Positions 7,941-19,670 of a stretch of DNA of 64,000 bases are shown piece after piece (the stretch's first letter is position 1; each line of letters begins with the position of its first letter). Source of the stretch: JAJDUF01 sp965238265 (GTDB lineage Bacteria; Chloroflexota; UBA11872; UBA12225; JAJDUF01); the NCBI GenBank assembly GCA_965238265.1, contig OZ250185.1, positions 992,001 through 1,056,000 of the forward strand. Direction: 5' to 3'. Both the position numbers and the translations under genes were made by a program. The notes under the pieces were generated by a model that searched no databases, was not told the DNA's origin, and was given only the letters and a program-made list of their open reading frames with translations.

Positions 7941-8390
7941 CTACAGGGGCACCACCAATTCAAACGTGGTACTGCGTACAGTCCCCTCAGGCCCACCAGA
8001 ATGTACTGTACTGCGAACTCGCCCATTCAGGGCGATCTCTGCGGCGTCCGCTCCACCTATCGGAGAGTCTTCCGGCGTGGGTATGGAGTAGACGATGGCG
8101 GCCCTGCCGGGCTTGACCTCGATCTCCTTGACGAAGGGCCGGACGAAGACCCTGGTCTCCGTCAGTTCGCTGGTCTTCAGGAAGTCGCTCATCTCCTCGG
8201 CGAAGGCGGCGATGGTGTCGGCGCTGTCGAGGAACTGCCGCCGCTCTGCCAGCAGCCCTCTGGCCTCCTCTGCGGCGACCTCCAGCTTCTCCTTGCGCTC
8301 CCGGTGCTCCCTGATGCGCTCGGAGGCGTCGGCCATCTCGATGTCGGTGGTCTCGATGACCTGCCGGATGCGGCCCAGCCGCCGCTTGGT
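7941..8390 (-). pseudogene. C-terminal remnant of a large serine recombinase
   Basis: The last roughly 147 residues of a minus-strand frame resemble the C terminus of large serine recombinases (phage or ICE integrases): a charged coiled-coil (ADASERIREHRERKEKLEVA), AFAEEMSDFLKTSELTETR, then SFVKEI-like FVKEIEVKPG and the ending TTFELVVPL. The catalytic resolvase domain and zinc ribbon are missing; upstream of about 8390 the sequence changes to unrelated material on the other strand. The frame extends further upstream to 8930 but that part has no family resemblance. Its extreme 3' end is part of the long direct repeat. Confidence 0.7.
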
Positions 8391-8549
8391 CGAGGATGCC
8401 CCGGAGAAGGAGGTCCACCGCGAGCGGCTGAATACCACCGTGGTCGCCCTGGACCTCGACGACGGCGAGATCACCGACATCGCCGCATAGCTCAGACGGC
8501 TCACTCTGAGCCGCAACACGCAGCAGTCGCTGTTCTCTGAGCTGAGTTC

Positions 8550-8672
8550 ATGGCCGAAGAGCCGGTCAAGCCCAAGGGCCGAAGCCGCAAGGCCCAGCCT
8601 ACGTCGATGTCCATGTTCGAGTGGGCGCTGACTCTGGAATAGGAGCGCGAGACGGTCGGCGCGGGGCGCTAG
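8550..8672 (+). pseudogene. Short 3' remnant, possibly of a DNA methyltransferase
   Basis: Starting at an ATG at 8550 the plus strand encodes 30 residues containing PTSMSMFEWALTLE, then a TAG, then in the same frame ERETVGAGR and another TAG. The pattern FEWAL...EQERE..VGAGR resembles the extreme C terminus I associate with large DUF1156-type DNA methyltransferases; the TAG would replace a Gln codon. A second piece of coding-like sequence (ending LDLDDGEITDIAA at 8490) lies just upstream in another frame. Identification is from memory of the family ending only. Confidence 0.3.
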
Positions 8673-8682
8673 GCCGAATACA

Positions 8683-8718
8683 GGGGGAGGACACCGCGAT
8701 GATGCGGTGTCCTCCCCC
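8683..8718. terminator. Perfect 15-bp hairpin, terminator-like
   Basis: GGGGGAGGACACCGC (8683-8697) pairs perfectly with 8704-8718 around a 6-base loop. It follows the plus-strand methyltransferase-like remnant by 10 bases, but a T-run (TTTTT) comes only 20 bases later at about 8737, so it may be a terminator or a recombination/att-like palindrome. Confidence 0.5.
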
Positions 8719-9106
8719 TCCTGCCCATGTATGCGGCCTTTTTGCGTTTCAGGGTCTTTGAGGCTTTGGCCGAGTATCGGTTGGAATCTCTCACACAGCC
8801 CGGTTGGATAATCGGACTGGTCGTGTATGAGAGCGTAAGCGGATTCCAAGCGGTAGGCAGTAATCCAGCGTTTCGGAGTAATCCAGCATATGGGCAGTTC
8901 ATGGAGAACTACCCGCCAACTATCTTCCAAGCGACACTAGTTGTCTAACACTCTAGCATTGATAGGTAACGGAGTTACGCTTGGTCACAATCACCGTAGG
9001 GGTGGGTTTCAAACTCGCCTTATCGGCGTTAGGACACAAATCCTGCATATGCTGTCCATACCACGCCAATCCCGACTGCCCATCATTTCAAAGTTTTTCG
9101 TCTACT

Positions 9107-9129
9107 AGGCCATGTGTGCGGGCCTTTTT
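9107..9129 (+). terminator. Rho-independent-type terminator
   Basis: AGGCC (9107-9111) pairs with GGCCT (9121-9125), followed directly by TTTT. The surrounding CCATGTGTGCGGG...CGTTTCAGG is a near repeat of 8725-8754 (CCATGTATGCGG...CGTTTCAGG), so the two sites are related copies about 385 bases apart. Confidence 0.45.
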
Positions 9130-9859
9130 CGTTTCAGGGCCTCCGTCCATGTATGCAGCCCTCGCCCGGCCTCGGTGCCCGGTGGCTTCCCACCCGCCGC
9201 GCGGGGTGTGATCATCCTGTCTACCAGGATGCCGACGCCGCTCGCCCGGCGGAACGTCTTGCGAGGGGGGCGTGTGTGCCCTCCCTTTTAGGACCCGCAA
9301 ATCACGACGGTGTCACCGGTGTAATAGACGTGTACAGGAATCTGCACTGGAGTCCGCCGGGTGCTAGAGGGGTCGTTTGCCCACGCTACCAGATAGAAAA
9401 CGGGGGCCACCGCGGGTCGCATGGTGCCATTCCAGCAAGCACTTGGGTACCGGGGCTGGTTCCAAGGCGATGGCCACGCCGCGGCTAGGGGTGGTGGCCA
9501 AGTGCCCCAGAGAAGGATGGCCAACATTGGCCACGCCGGAATTGGGGCAAAATGGGGGCCACCGCGCCTGGACACCGCTCCCCACCGCCTGGCGCACGGG
9601 CAACCGGAGGCGGTGTGGCGTCTGTGGCAGGTGCTCACGCTGGGTGTGTGGTGGTCGGAGCCACCGCTGACGAGTGGCCACATGGGAGCAAGCACTTTAG
9701 GCTGGGAGATGCCGAAGCAGTTGCCACCGCCGGTCGCCCACGAGGGGTACCCCTGCCCCCGGTGAGCAGTGGCTCAAGTATCACGCCTTGCGCTCCTGCA
9801 CGCCGCTTCAGCAGCCGGGAGGCCCTGATCGAAGTGCGCCACGCGCTTTGACCGGCACC
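9130..9859. other. Gene-free interval with clustered TGGCCA motifs
   Basis: About 730 bases separate the recombinase debris from hsdR and contain only overlapping frames on both strands with no recognisable protein. From about 9400 to 9685 the word GGCCAC/TGGCCA recurs: five TGGCCA palindromes (near 9471, 9495, 9519, 9529, 9675) and two GGGGGCCACCGCG copies (near 9404 and 9555). It could be a degraded repeat, a structured RNA or a protein-binding cluster. Confidence 0.4.
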
Positions 9860-12996
<3,137 letters not shown>

Positions 12997-13077
12997 GGCG
13001 TCCGTCCTGCCCCGGACATGACATGGTCATTCCAATTGGGCAGCTGGCTCTTTCGCTGTAGCCCTATGTAGTCGTTG

Positions 13078-13458
13078 TCACGGTGCCGCTGAACGCTCTT
13101 CAATGATGACTTCGCCGTCGGCCCATGTTTCCAGCGTTACGCTACTGTCCCAGAGCAGATCCATTCCAAGCAGCGGGACACTATCCGATTGCAGCACCAG
13201 CGCATCAGCCAAGCGTCCGTGCCAGGATACCGTAGCACGGTAGGTATTGAATTCGAATGGCTCCCCATTGGCCAACTCGAAGATTCGATAACCTGCCGAA
13301 GGAAGTCCCAACCGCCGAATGGCATCCGGGGGTAGTGTCAAGTAGCCGGTGAATCCGGTGTCCAAGACGACCTCCAATTCTTGGAGGCGGTCCTCGCTGT
13401 CCATAACGGCTAAGGTAATCAAGGCTTGTTGGTACTGGTTTACTTTTCCCCTAATCAT
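13078..13458 (-). CDS. Clan AA (retropepsin-like) aspartic protease
   Basis: The 126-residue protein has the single-lobe aspartic protease signature VVLDTGFTGYLTLP (D33-T34-G35) and a C-terminal PLLGMDLLW, the flap/dimer element of small bacterial clan AA proteases. These act as dimers. Its ATG overlaps the stop of the upstream partner gene in an ATGA, so the two are translationally coupled. Substrate unknown; the partner itself is the obvious candidate. It sits between hsdR and a nuclease-like gene inside the defence block. A second, broken example of the same pairing occurs at 63126-63856. Confidence 0.82.
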   Translation of the reverse strand: MIRGKVNQYQQALITLAVMDSEDRLQELEVVLDTGFTGYLTLPPDAIRRLGLPSAGYRIFELANGEPFEFNTYRATVSWHGRLADALVLQSDSVPLLGMDLLWDSSVTLETWADGEVIIEERSAAP

Positions 13459-13724
13459 GGCTTGAACGTCAAGCTCCCGCCGCCCATGCTGTAGGCAGCG
13501 CGATAACCGACCCGCAGTCCATAGATGACGGCATCCGACCGCCGTTGCTGCAATCGGCGCGTGGCTGTTGCGTCGTTGGCATCCAACTCGTAATCGCCGG
13601 TTTCGATGTCAATGACCACGAACTTGCCGTGTTCCTGCGGCTCCACCAAGCGGCGTATCTTTTCCCGGTAGATCGCCTCGCCGCGAGCGCATGCCTCCTT
13701 GGGGCTATAAGTCCGGGTTGTCAT
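13455..13724 (-). CDS. Small partner protein of the aspartic protease
   Basis: The 89-residue protein has an N-terminal helical segment (EACARGEAIYREKIRRLVEP), then HGKFVVIDIETGDYELDAND, a LQQRRSDAVIYGLRVGYRAA segment and a glycine-rich end. I recognise it as the small protein commonly encoded just upstream of clan AA proteases in cyanobacteria and relatives; no biochemical role is known to me. A GGGAGG ribosome site precedes the ATG at 13724. It shares the GK-V/L-I pattern with the partner at 63126-63419. An antitoxin-like or scaffold role is only a guess from the overlap. Confidence 0.65.
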   Translation of the reverse strand: MTTRTYSPKEACARGEAIYREKIRRLVEPQEHGKFVVIDIETGDYELDANDATATRRLQQRRSDAVIYGLRVGYRAAYSMGGGSLTFKP

Positions 13725-13797
13725 AGCATCCTCCCGTTGGCAGTCGCCGATGACGCCGCGTGTAACGGCTCCATACCAGTATACCGGGCGCTAGTTG

Positions 13798-14010
13798 TCA
13801 GACGGTCCGCTGCCGGGCCCCAGCGTCGGCCCGGCCGGGCGGGTCAGCCGGCGGAAGGAGCCATACAGCGCATCGGCGGGAGGTCCGCTCGGCGCCGGGG
13901 GCGTCGGGGGCGATGTCCGGCCCGTGCGCCACCCGCCAGCCGAGGGCGGCCAGCCAGTCAAGGGCGGCGGCCTCAACGTCGGCTTCGGTGAGGGTCATTG
14001 GCGCGTTCAC
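13798..14010 (-). pseudogene. 5' fragment of a second hsdR
   Basis: The frame begins like the HsdR N terminus at 12996: ADVEAAALDWLAALGWRVAHG and PDIAPDAPGAER compare with ADVEQAALDWLRGLGWQVAHG and PDIAPDTPGAER. After that it jumps, with a shift of frame, to PPADALYGSFRRLTRPAGPTL, which corresponds to a segment about 30 residues further on in the intact copy, and then ends. The remnant is therefore a paralogous or replaced hsdR start with an internal deletion. It overlaps the 3' end of the DUF6602-like gene by 4 bases, indicating that hsdR once followed that gene directly. Confidence 0.82.
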
Positions 14011-14897
14011 TGGTTTCTAGCCTTTGCCCACATCAGTGATGACCGTCGAAAGGCTGACATTTTGGCCGTGTACCGATAGGCATTAGGCGGTTCTAGGTGG
14101 GAATTCGAGAGGTGTTCGATCAAGGCACCATACAGAGCAGCCAAATGCGTACCTGGTATCGAACCGCCTTCTGTCTCCGCGCCTTCGGCGAAGAACCAGT
14201 CATAATCCGATTGTGCAACTTCAACAGGATATTTGTGAATTGAGATGCCTTCCTGCCCATCCATTTTCCCGTAGCATATGATTCCTTTGTTCAAGAGCAC
14301 CGACATATTAGGCAGCAAACTAGGATCAACCGACGAGAGAAGAGTCATCACTTTTCCGAATTCGAAATCGCCACCATCTATACATAGAAGAAATGCATAT
14401 AGGCTGTTCAAATATTTGTTCGGGCTGGCTAGCACGATATCATTCATTGATGTGGAGTCCTTAAGTCCTCCATGGAAGGTGTTTTCTACAAGAGGTCTAT
14501 CCATTCCAGAAATCTGTTGCAAAACGTCATGCAGTTTCTCATAATAACGTTCGGACTGATAATAGGTTGATTTCACCTCACCGATTGCATATACGGAGGT
14601 TACGGGTACGTACTCGGTGCCATCTTTGGTAGTCAGCAACGACGGGAGGCTGAAATTGTCGGCGATGATTACATCCAATTGCGGGCTGACCAGATTGCTT
14701 GAATCGATGAGGTGACCGCTTGTAACATAGTAACGAGGCGGCAACATACGTTTCAAGTAGTCACGAACCGATTGTTCAACCTGGTTTCCAGCCGCTCTAA
14801 TGTCTGTGGGGTGAATTCGAATGGCCTCCTCGCGTGCTCGCTGTAGGGCTTCCGCATCCGATTTGAAGATTCCTGCGAGGTTTAGGGTACTTGGCAT
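14007..14897 (-). CDS. DUF6602-like putative nuclease of the defence block
   Basis: The 296-residue protein contains LKRMLPPRYYVTSGHLID, then SPQLDVIIAD near residue 75 and YAIGEVKSTY near residue 108. The spaced Asp and E-x-K fit a PD-(D/E)xK nuclease core, and the arrangement resembles DUF6602 proteins found near restriction systems. The gene is visibly more AT-rich than its neighbours, suggesting separate acquisition. It starts 25 bases downstream of the hsdS fusion and ends at the truncated hsdR copy, so it is part of the hsd transcription unit. Its function is inferred from motif and position. Confidence 0.6.
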   Translation of the reverse strand: MPSTLNLAGIFKSDAEALQRAREEAIRIHPTDIRAAGNQVEQSVRDYLKRMLPPRYYVTSGHLIDSSNLVSPQLDVIIADNFSLPSLLTTKDGTEYVPVTSVYAIGEVKSTYYQSERYYEKLHDVLQQISGMDRPLVENTFHGGLKDSTSMNDIVLASPNKYLNSLYAFLLCIDGGDFEFGKVMTLLSSVDPSLLPNMSVLLNKGIICYGKMDGQEGISIHKYPVEVAQSDYDWFFAEGAETEGGSIPGTHLAALYGALIEHLSNSHLEPPNAYRYTAKMSAFRRSSLMWAKARNQ

Positions 14898-14922
14898 CTA
14901 CTTGTCCCTTTATTATACGTAC

Positions 14923-16527
14923 TCACAATGCCCCCACCTCACCCGACACCAGCCTCGGCAACAGCGCATCCCGCAGGTCGGCCAGGGTGCGTGATTCCGT
15001 TTTGGTTGACTCCATCTTGTCGAGGATGGAGCCAGCACTCATGGAAAACCAGTCCAACACGTCAGTTCCAGCAGTGGGAATTGCTACTTCAGTTTCACTA
15101 ACGACCTCTGGACGAACCGCCGGATATGCTGCGCCATCCGCTCGGTGAGCCAGCCACTCAATATTGTCTGGGGCTGTCGCTGCAAGATATACCAACTCCC
15201 GGAACCGTGGGTTCAAAGGCCGAAGCACGGCGAATCCGGTGCTTCCCGTCAGACCATCGTTTCCTATAAGTGAGTAAGAACCGTTGCCCGGTCGAACTGT
15301 CCCAACTATGGTGTCTCCAGAGCGAAGGGCCCGTTTTGCCCTACTAGGGGCATCCTTCCAAGAAAAATGTTGCGTGGATTCGATTACTCCCCACTTTGTG
15401 TTCGCCAAGTCAACGTATTCGATATCTGTGGGGCTATTCGTTCTGGACCAAGACTCAGGGTTGAGATTCGAAAACTCCCCGACCGCCTTCACCTCCCACC
15501 CCGCCGGTATCTCCCCCAGCTCCGAGGCCACCAGGCGCTCCGGGAACAGCGCCCACAGCTCCGGCGGCAGGTACGGCGCGCGACCGGCCAGCTTGGCGCG
15601 CGTGGGGCCGAAGTCCACGAACCAGTCCTGGAAGAGGGCGCGGGCCATGGCCTCCAGCGTCTCGTTCATCCGGCGGTTGAGCGCGATCTTGTCGTCGAGG
15701 GTGCCGAGGACGTGGGCGATGGCGCGCTGTTCGGGGAGGGGAGGTGCAAGTACACTCAACGACTGGATCATTGCCTTCGTAAGGGCGTTTCGAGTTCCGC
15801 CTGATCCTGCCCAAGACAAGAGCATGGTCTGTGTCTCAGGACAAGCGAGGAAATAGCGCAGGAAGCGCGAGTCTAACTGGTTTGGGTCTGTCCGAATGAT
15901 AGCGACGTGCTGGTTCACCCGTGCCGGAAGCACTCCGGGATCAACCTGGCACACACGCGCCACCGAATCGCCGGTAATGTTCAGTAGCACATCATCTGGA
16001 AAGACCTCGACGTTCCGCAGGCCGTGCGCCTGTTCATCACTGATATAGGCCAACCCCTCGTGGCTGAACCCAGCATTGTAGACGTTCTGGCTACGAATCA
16101 ATGCGTAGGGTCCGTCTTCCAGGTAGACATCCCGGCCCCCTCGTGGCGTGGCTCCACTGCCAATTTTGGTGCAGGCATCTCCAAGCACTATTTCCCGCCA
16201 CTCGCTCGCCGCTGCCGATTGCTCGTCCGTGCCTTGCTGCAACACTACGTAGTCGCGCTCTATCACCGCCCGGAAGCGCTCGGGGATCGTGTGCCAGTCG
16301 TGTACGTCCACCCGCATGGGCAGGTCCGATTCCTCAAAGGCTTCCTTCAGCCGACCGAGTACTCCCCACTCCAGCGGTCCCCCGCCGACAACGGCCAGGT
16401 CCAGGTCGGAGTAGTCCTTCGCGGTCCAAGTCGCACGGGAACCGAAGGCGCGTATCTCGCACGCCGGCACGTGCTCCGCCAGGATGCGCCGGACCGTGCC
16501 GAGGTGGTGCGGGTTGAGGTCAATCAT
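14923..16527 (-). CDS. hsdS: MntA-type nucleotidyltransferase fused to type I specificity subunit HsdS
   Basis: Residues 1 to about 100 form a minimal nucleotidyltransferase (MNT) with GS at 29-30 and D41-x-D43 (FGSRATWTAKDYSDLDLAV) and a third acidic residue near D74. Residues from about 108 are HsdS: the first target-recognition domain (IGSGATPRGG), the conserved central helix PLPEQRAIAHVLGTLDDKI, the second domain, and ending RLVSGEV. MntA antitoxins AMPylate the Tyr of HepT toxins; HsdS chooses the DNA target of HsdM/HsdR. The start overlaps the upstream HepT-like stop by 8 bases, the usual arrangement of HepT-MntA pairs, so the fusion is not an annotation artefact across a stop. A fusion of this kind is unusual. 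Confidence 0.88.
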   Translation of the reverse strand: MIDLNPHHLGTVRRILAEHVPACEIRAFGSRATWTAKDYSDLDLAVVGGGPLEWGVLGRLKEAFEESDLPMRVDVHDWHTIPERFRAVIERDYVVLQQGTDEQSAAASEWREIVLGDACTKIGSGATPRGGRDVYLEDGPYALIRSQNVYNAGFSHEGLAYISDEQAHGLRNVEVFPDDVLLNITGDSVARVCQVDPGVLPARVNQHVAIIRTDPNQLDSRFLRYFLACPETQTMLLSWAGSGGTRNALTKAMIQSLSVLAPPLPEQRAIAHVLGTLDDKIALNRRMNETLEAMARALFQDWFVDFGPTRAKLAGRAPYLPPELWALFPERLVASELGEIPAGWEVKAVGEFSNLNPESWSRTNSPTDIEYVDLANTKWGVIESTQHFSWKDAPSRAKRALRSGDTIVGTVRPGNGSYSLIGNDGLTGSTGFAVLRPLNPRFRELVYLAATAPDNIEWLAHRADGAAYPAVRPEVVSETEVAIPTAGTDVLDWFSMSAGSILDKMESTKTESRTLADLRDALLPRLVSGEVGAL

Positions 16528-16942
16528 TGCGCGCTTCCAACGCCGCCAGCAGCAGCCGCGCGTCGTGTACGAACTCCCTGGTGGCGCTATAGACCAGCGC
16601 GGCCTTCGCCTCGTCGTAGATGTGGGAGGTGACGTTCCTGGCTTCGTGATGCTGCATCCAGAGGTCTACGTCGGGAATGAGCCGATTTTCGGCCGCGAGG
16701 CGGAATAGCTGCCGCCGCGTGACGCCATCCGCGACGTCGGGGCCGACGTAGGTCCTCAACCAGCGCGCCATCAACTTCCAGGAAAGCTCGTAGGTGACCT
16801 CGAAGTTCTGTATAACGCCGGAGCGAATGCCGTTCCGCTCGACCTCGCTCAACTCTCCCATGCGCGCGTCATTTTCGCTGACCGCCAGCAGGTCTGCGAG
16901 CGCTCTGATCGCGTTTCTCAGGTGGTCCAGCTCCAGTGGCAT
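16520..16942 (-). CDS. HepT-like HEPN toxin (HI0074 family), paired with the MNT-HsdS fusion
   Basis: The 140-residue helical protein has the HI0074/HepT signature NFEVTYELSWKLMARWL and the RX4HXY motif as RNVTSHIY near residues 103-110. HepT proteins are HEPN RNases whose Tyr is modified by the partner MntA. The gene is followed, with an 8-base overlap, by the fused MNT domain of hsdS, so the expected toxin-antitoxin order is kept although the antitoxin is now part of HsdS. All key residues are intact. Older annotation would call it a nucleotidyltransferase substrate-binding protein. Confidence 0.85.
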   Translation of the reverse strand: MPLELDHLRNAIRALADLLAVSENDARMGELSEVERNGIRSGVIQNFEVTYELSWKLMARWLRTYVGPDVADGVTRRQLFRLAAENRLIPDVDLWMQHHEARNVTSHIYDEAKAALVYSATREFVHDARLLLAALEARND

Positions 16943-17015
16943 GATCTTCCTCGTTACTCGCGGGCGTGCTCGTCCGCAACCCCCAGGCGTACCATGCTGA
17001 TGTCAATGGCGCTGG

Positions 17016-17432
17016 TCATTCCCAAGTCTCCCCGGTCATCGTCTGGTACAGCCCAATGGCATCGTCAACAAAGTCATCCACCAGCGCCAGGGCTTGCTCC
17101 GCTTTTTCGCCGCTGTAGTCGTGGGTCGTGTCAATGCGAGCCTGTATGTATTCGTTCCATTGTGGGAAGGGAGACGAGAGCAGATTGTTCGCATCGGCCA
17201 AACGGAAGATGGGCCGGGGACTGCGGGGAGCTTCAGCAACGCCCAATTCTTCTTGCAGGTAGCGCCGGAGCACTTTATGCAGCGCATCGTAGCAGGTCTC
17301 GAACCGCTGAATCACCGATTCGGCCATTCCCTCATGGATAAATTGCGGCAGCGCCGGGTCAAGGTGTTTCCGATGCTCATGCTGCAATTCCAGGTTCTTG
17401 AGGGATTTTCTGAAGTTGCCGTAATCAATCAT
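17016..17432 (-). CDS. Second HepT-like HEPN toxin (HI0074 family)
   Basis: From the ATG at 17432 the protein starts MIDYGNFRKSLKNLELQ and has the family signature RFETCYDALHKVLRRYL and an RX4HXY motif as RIDTTHDY, so the HEPN active site is intact. A GTG at 17453 that overlaps the stop of the preceding mntA-like gene (TAGTG) is an alternative start and would give translational coupling. Its cognate MntA-like gene immediately upstream carries a stop codon in the active-site motif. It lies 73 bases before the other HepT gene. The two HepT proteins are only distantly similar. Confidence 0.82.
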   Translation of the reverse strand: MIDYGNFRKSLKNLELQHEHRKHLDPALPQFIHEGMAESVIQRFETCYDALHKVLRRYLQEELGVAEAPRSPRPIFRLADANNLLSSPFPQWNEYIQARIDTTHDYSGEKAEQALALVDDFVDDAIGLYQTMTGETWE

Positions 17433-17452
17433 TGCCGTGCCCCGCTCACGCA

Positions 17453-17809
17453 CTAGAGCCTGCCCGTACTCAGCCGCACCAGGTCTGCCTCAATCTGGTC
17501 TCCGGCCTCATAAAGCGGTGTCCTAGTCGCCTCGACCGAGCGCCGGAAATAGGGATTCTTGATGGCCGAGCCGACCACCAAGTCCACCGTCCGGCCAAAC
17601 AGCCGTTCCAGCGCTTCCCGCAGGCCGAAATACGTGTCGAAATACGCGCCGGTCGGCAGTGGCCGGAAGGTGACGACGAAGTCGAGGTCGCTGTGCCCCG
17701 GTCAGTACCGGCCGGTGGCGGCCGAGCCGAACAGGTCGAGCCGCCGGACCCGGTAGCGCCGGCAGAGCTGCTCCAGCTCGGCGGCGTGCTCCGCAATCAC
17801 CGGGATCAT
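17453..17809 (-). pseudogene. MntA-type nucleotidyltransferase with an in-frame stop in its active site
   Basis: Reading from the ATG at 17809 gives an MNT domain: LCRRYRVRRLDLFGSAATGRY, a TGA at 17704-17702, then in the same frame PGHSDLDFVVTFRPLP, TVDLVVGSAI and the end at 17453. The catalytic GS...DxD motif is therefore split by the stop, which replaces a residue that is Arg, Asp or similar in relatives. A single base change would explain it. The frame is otherwise open, so the event is recent, or the stop is read through. It is the antitoxin position for the HepT gene downstream. Confidence 0.85.
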
Positions 17810-17832
17810 TGCGAGTGCTCCTCTCCCATCAG

Positions 17833-19428
<1,596 letters not shown>

Positions 19429-19670
19429 AGGCCATCTCTCCCCGCAAGCTCCAAGCTGCCCTGCAACCGGGCAGCTAGTATAGGTGGATTCTACTATCAG
19501 GTTGACGGGCCGTGGTCATGGTGCTCCCCTCCCGCGCCTGGTTGCAGCCATTTCCGGCTGCCTCCGCACAGCCCCGACCCACATGGTCTTGAGTGCTATC
19601 CAAGCATATGCGCCGAGACATCTCCGGTCAATGCGAGCTAGGCGGTGCTTCCCAGCAAAGCTGGTGGGGC
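19429..19670. promoter_or_regulatory. Intergenic region upstream of hsdM
   Basis: These 240 bases separate hsdM from the 3' end of the next minus-strand gene and must hold the hsd promoter. I see no convincing gene, repeat or operator; a TATAGGTGGATTCTACTA stretch near 19478-19496 is the only AT-rich patch and could contain a -10 element. Confidence 0.25.

Larger units (their letters stand above)
7065..7984. repeat. Long direct repeat, copy 1 (vapBC plus recombinase 3' end)
   Basis: Bases 7065-7984 match 22856-23775 in the same orientation at a constant offset of 15791. By eye I find only three differences (near 7155, in GCCAGC versus GCCAAC, and in TATCCAG versus TATCGAG). The left boundary coincides with the last base of the vapC stop codon, and the right boundary lies within the 3' end of the recombinase remnant. 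The two copies bracket the restriction-modification block. Confidence 0.95.

Noticed and set aside
8391..8930. N-terminal part of the frame containing the recombinase tail
   Set aside because: Residues encoded upstream of about 8390 do not resemble a recombinase and are antisense to methyltransferase-like debris; only the last 147 codons are accepted.
8995..9060. tRNA-like fragments (GGGTTTCAAACTC, AGGACACAAATCCT)
   Set aside because: No acceptor or anticodon stem can be assembled around them.
9288..9695. 135-codon minus-strand frame between recombinase debris and hsdR
   Set aside because: Rich in Trp, Pro and His from the GGCCAC-type repeats, with overlapping frames on both strands and no ribosome site.
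17702..17704. TGA in the mntA-like gene as a selenocysteine codon
   Set aside because: No SECIS-like stem was apparent and the position is not a Cys in relatives; a nonsense mutation is simpler.
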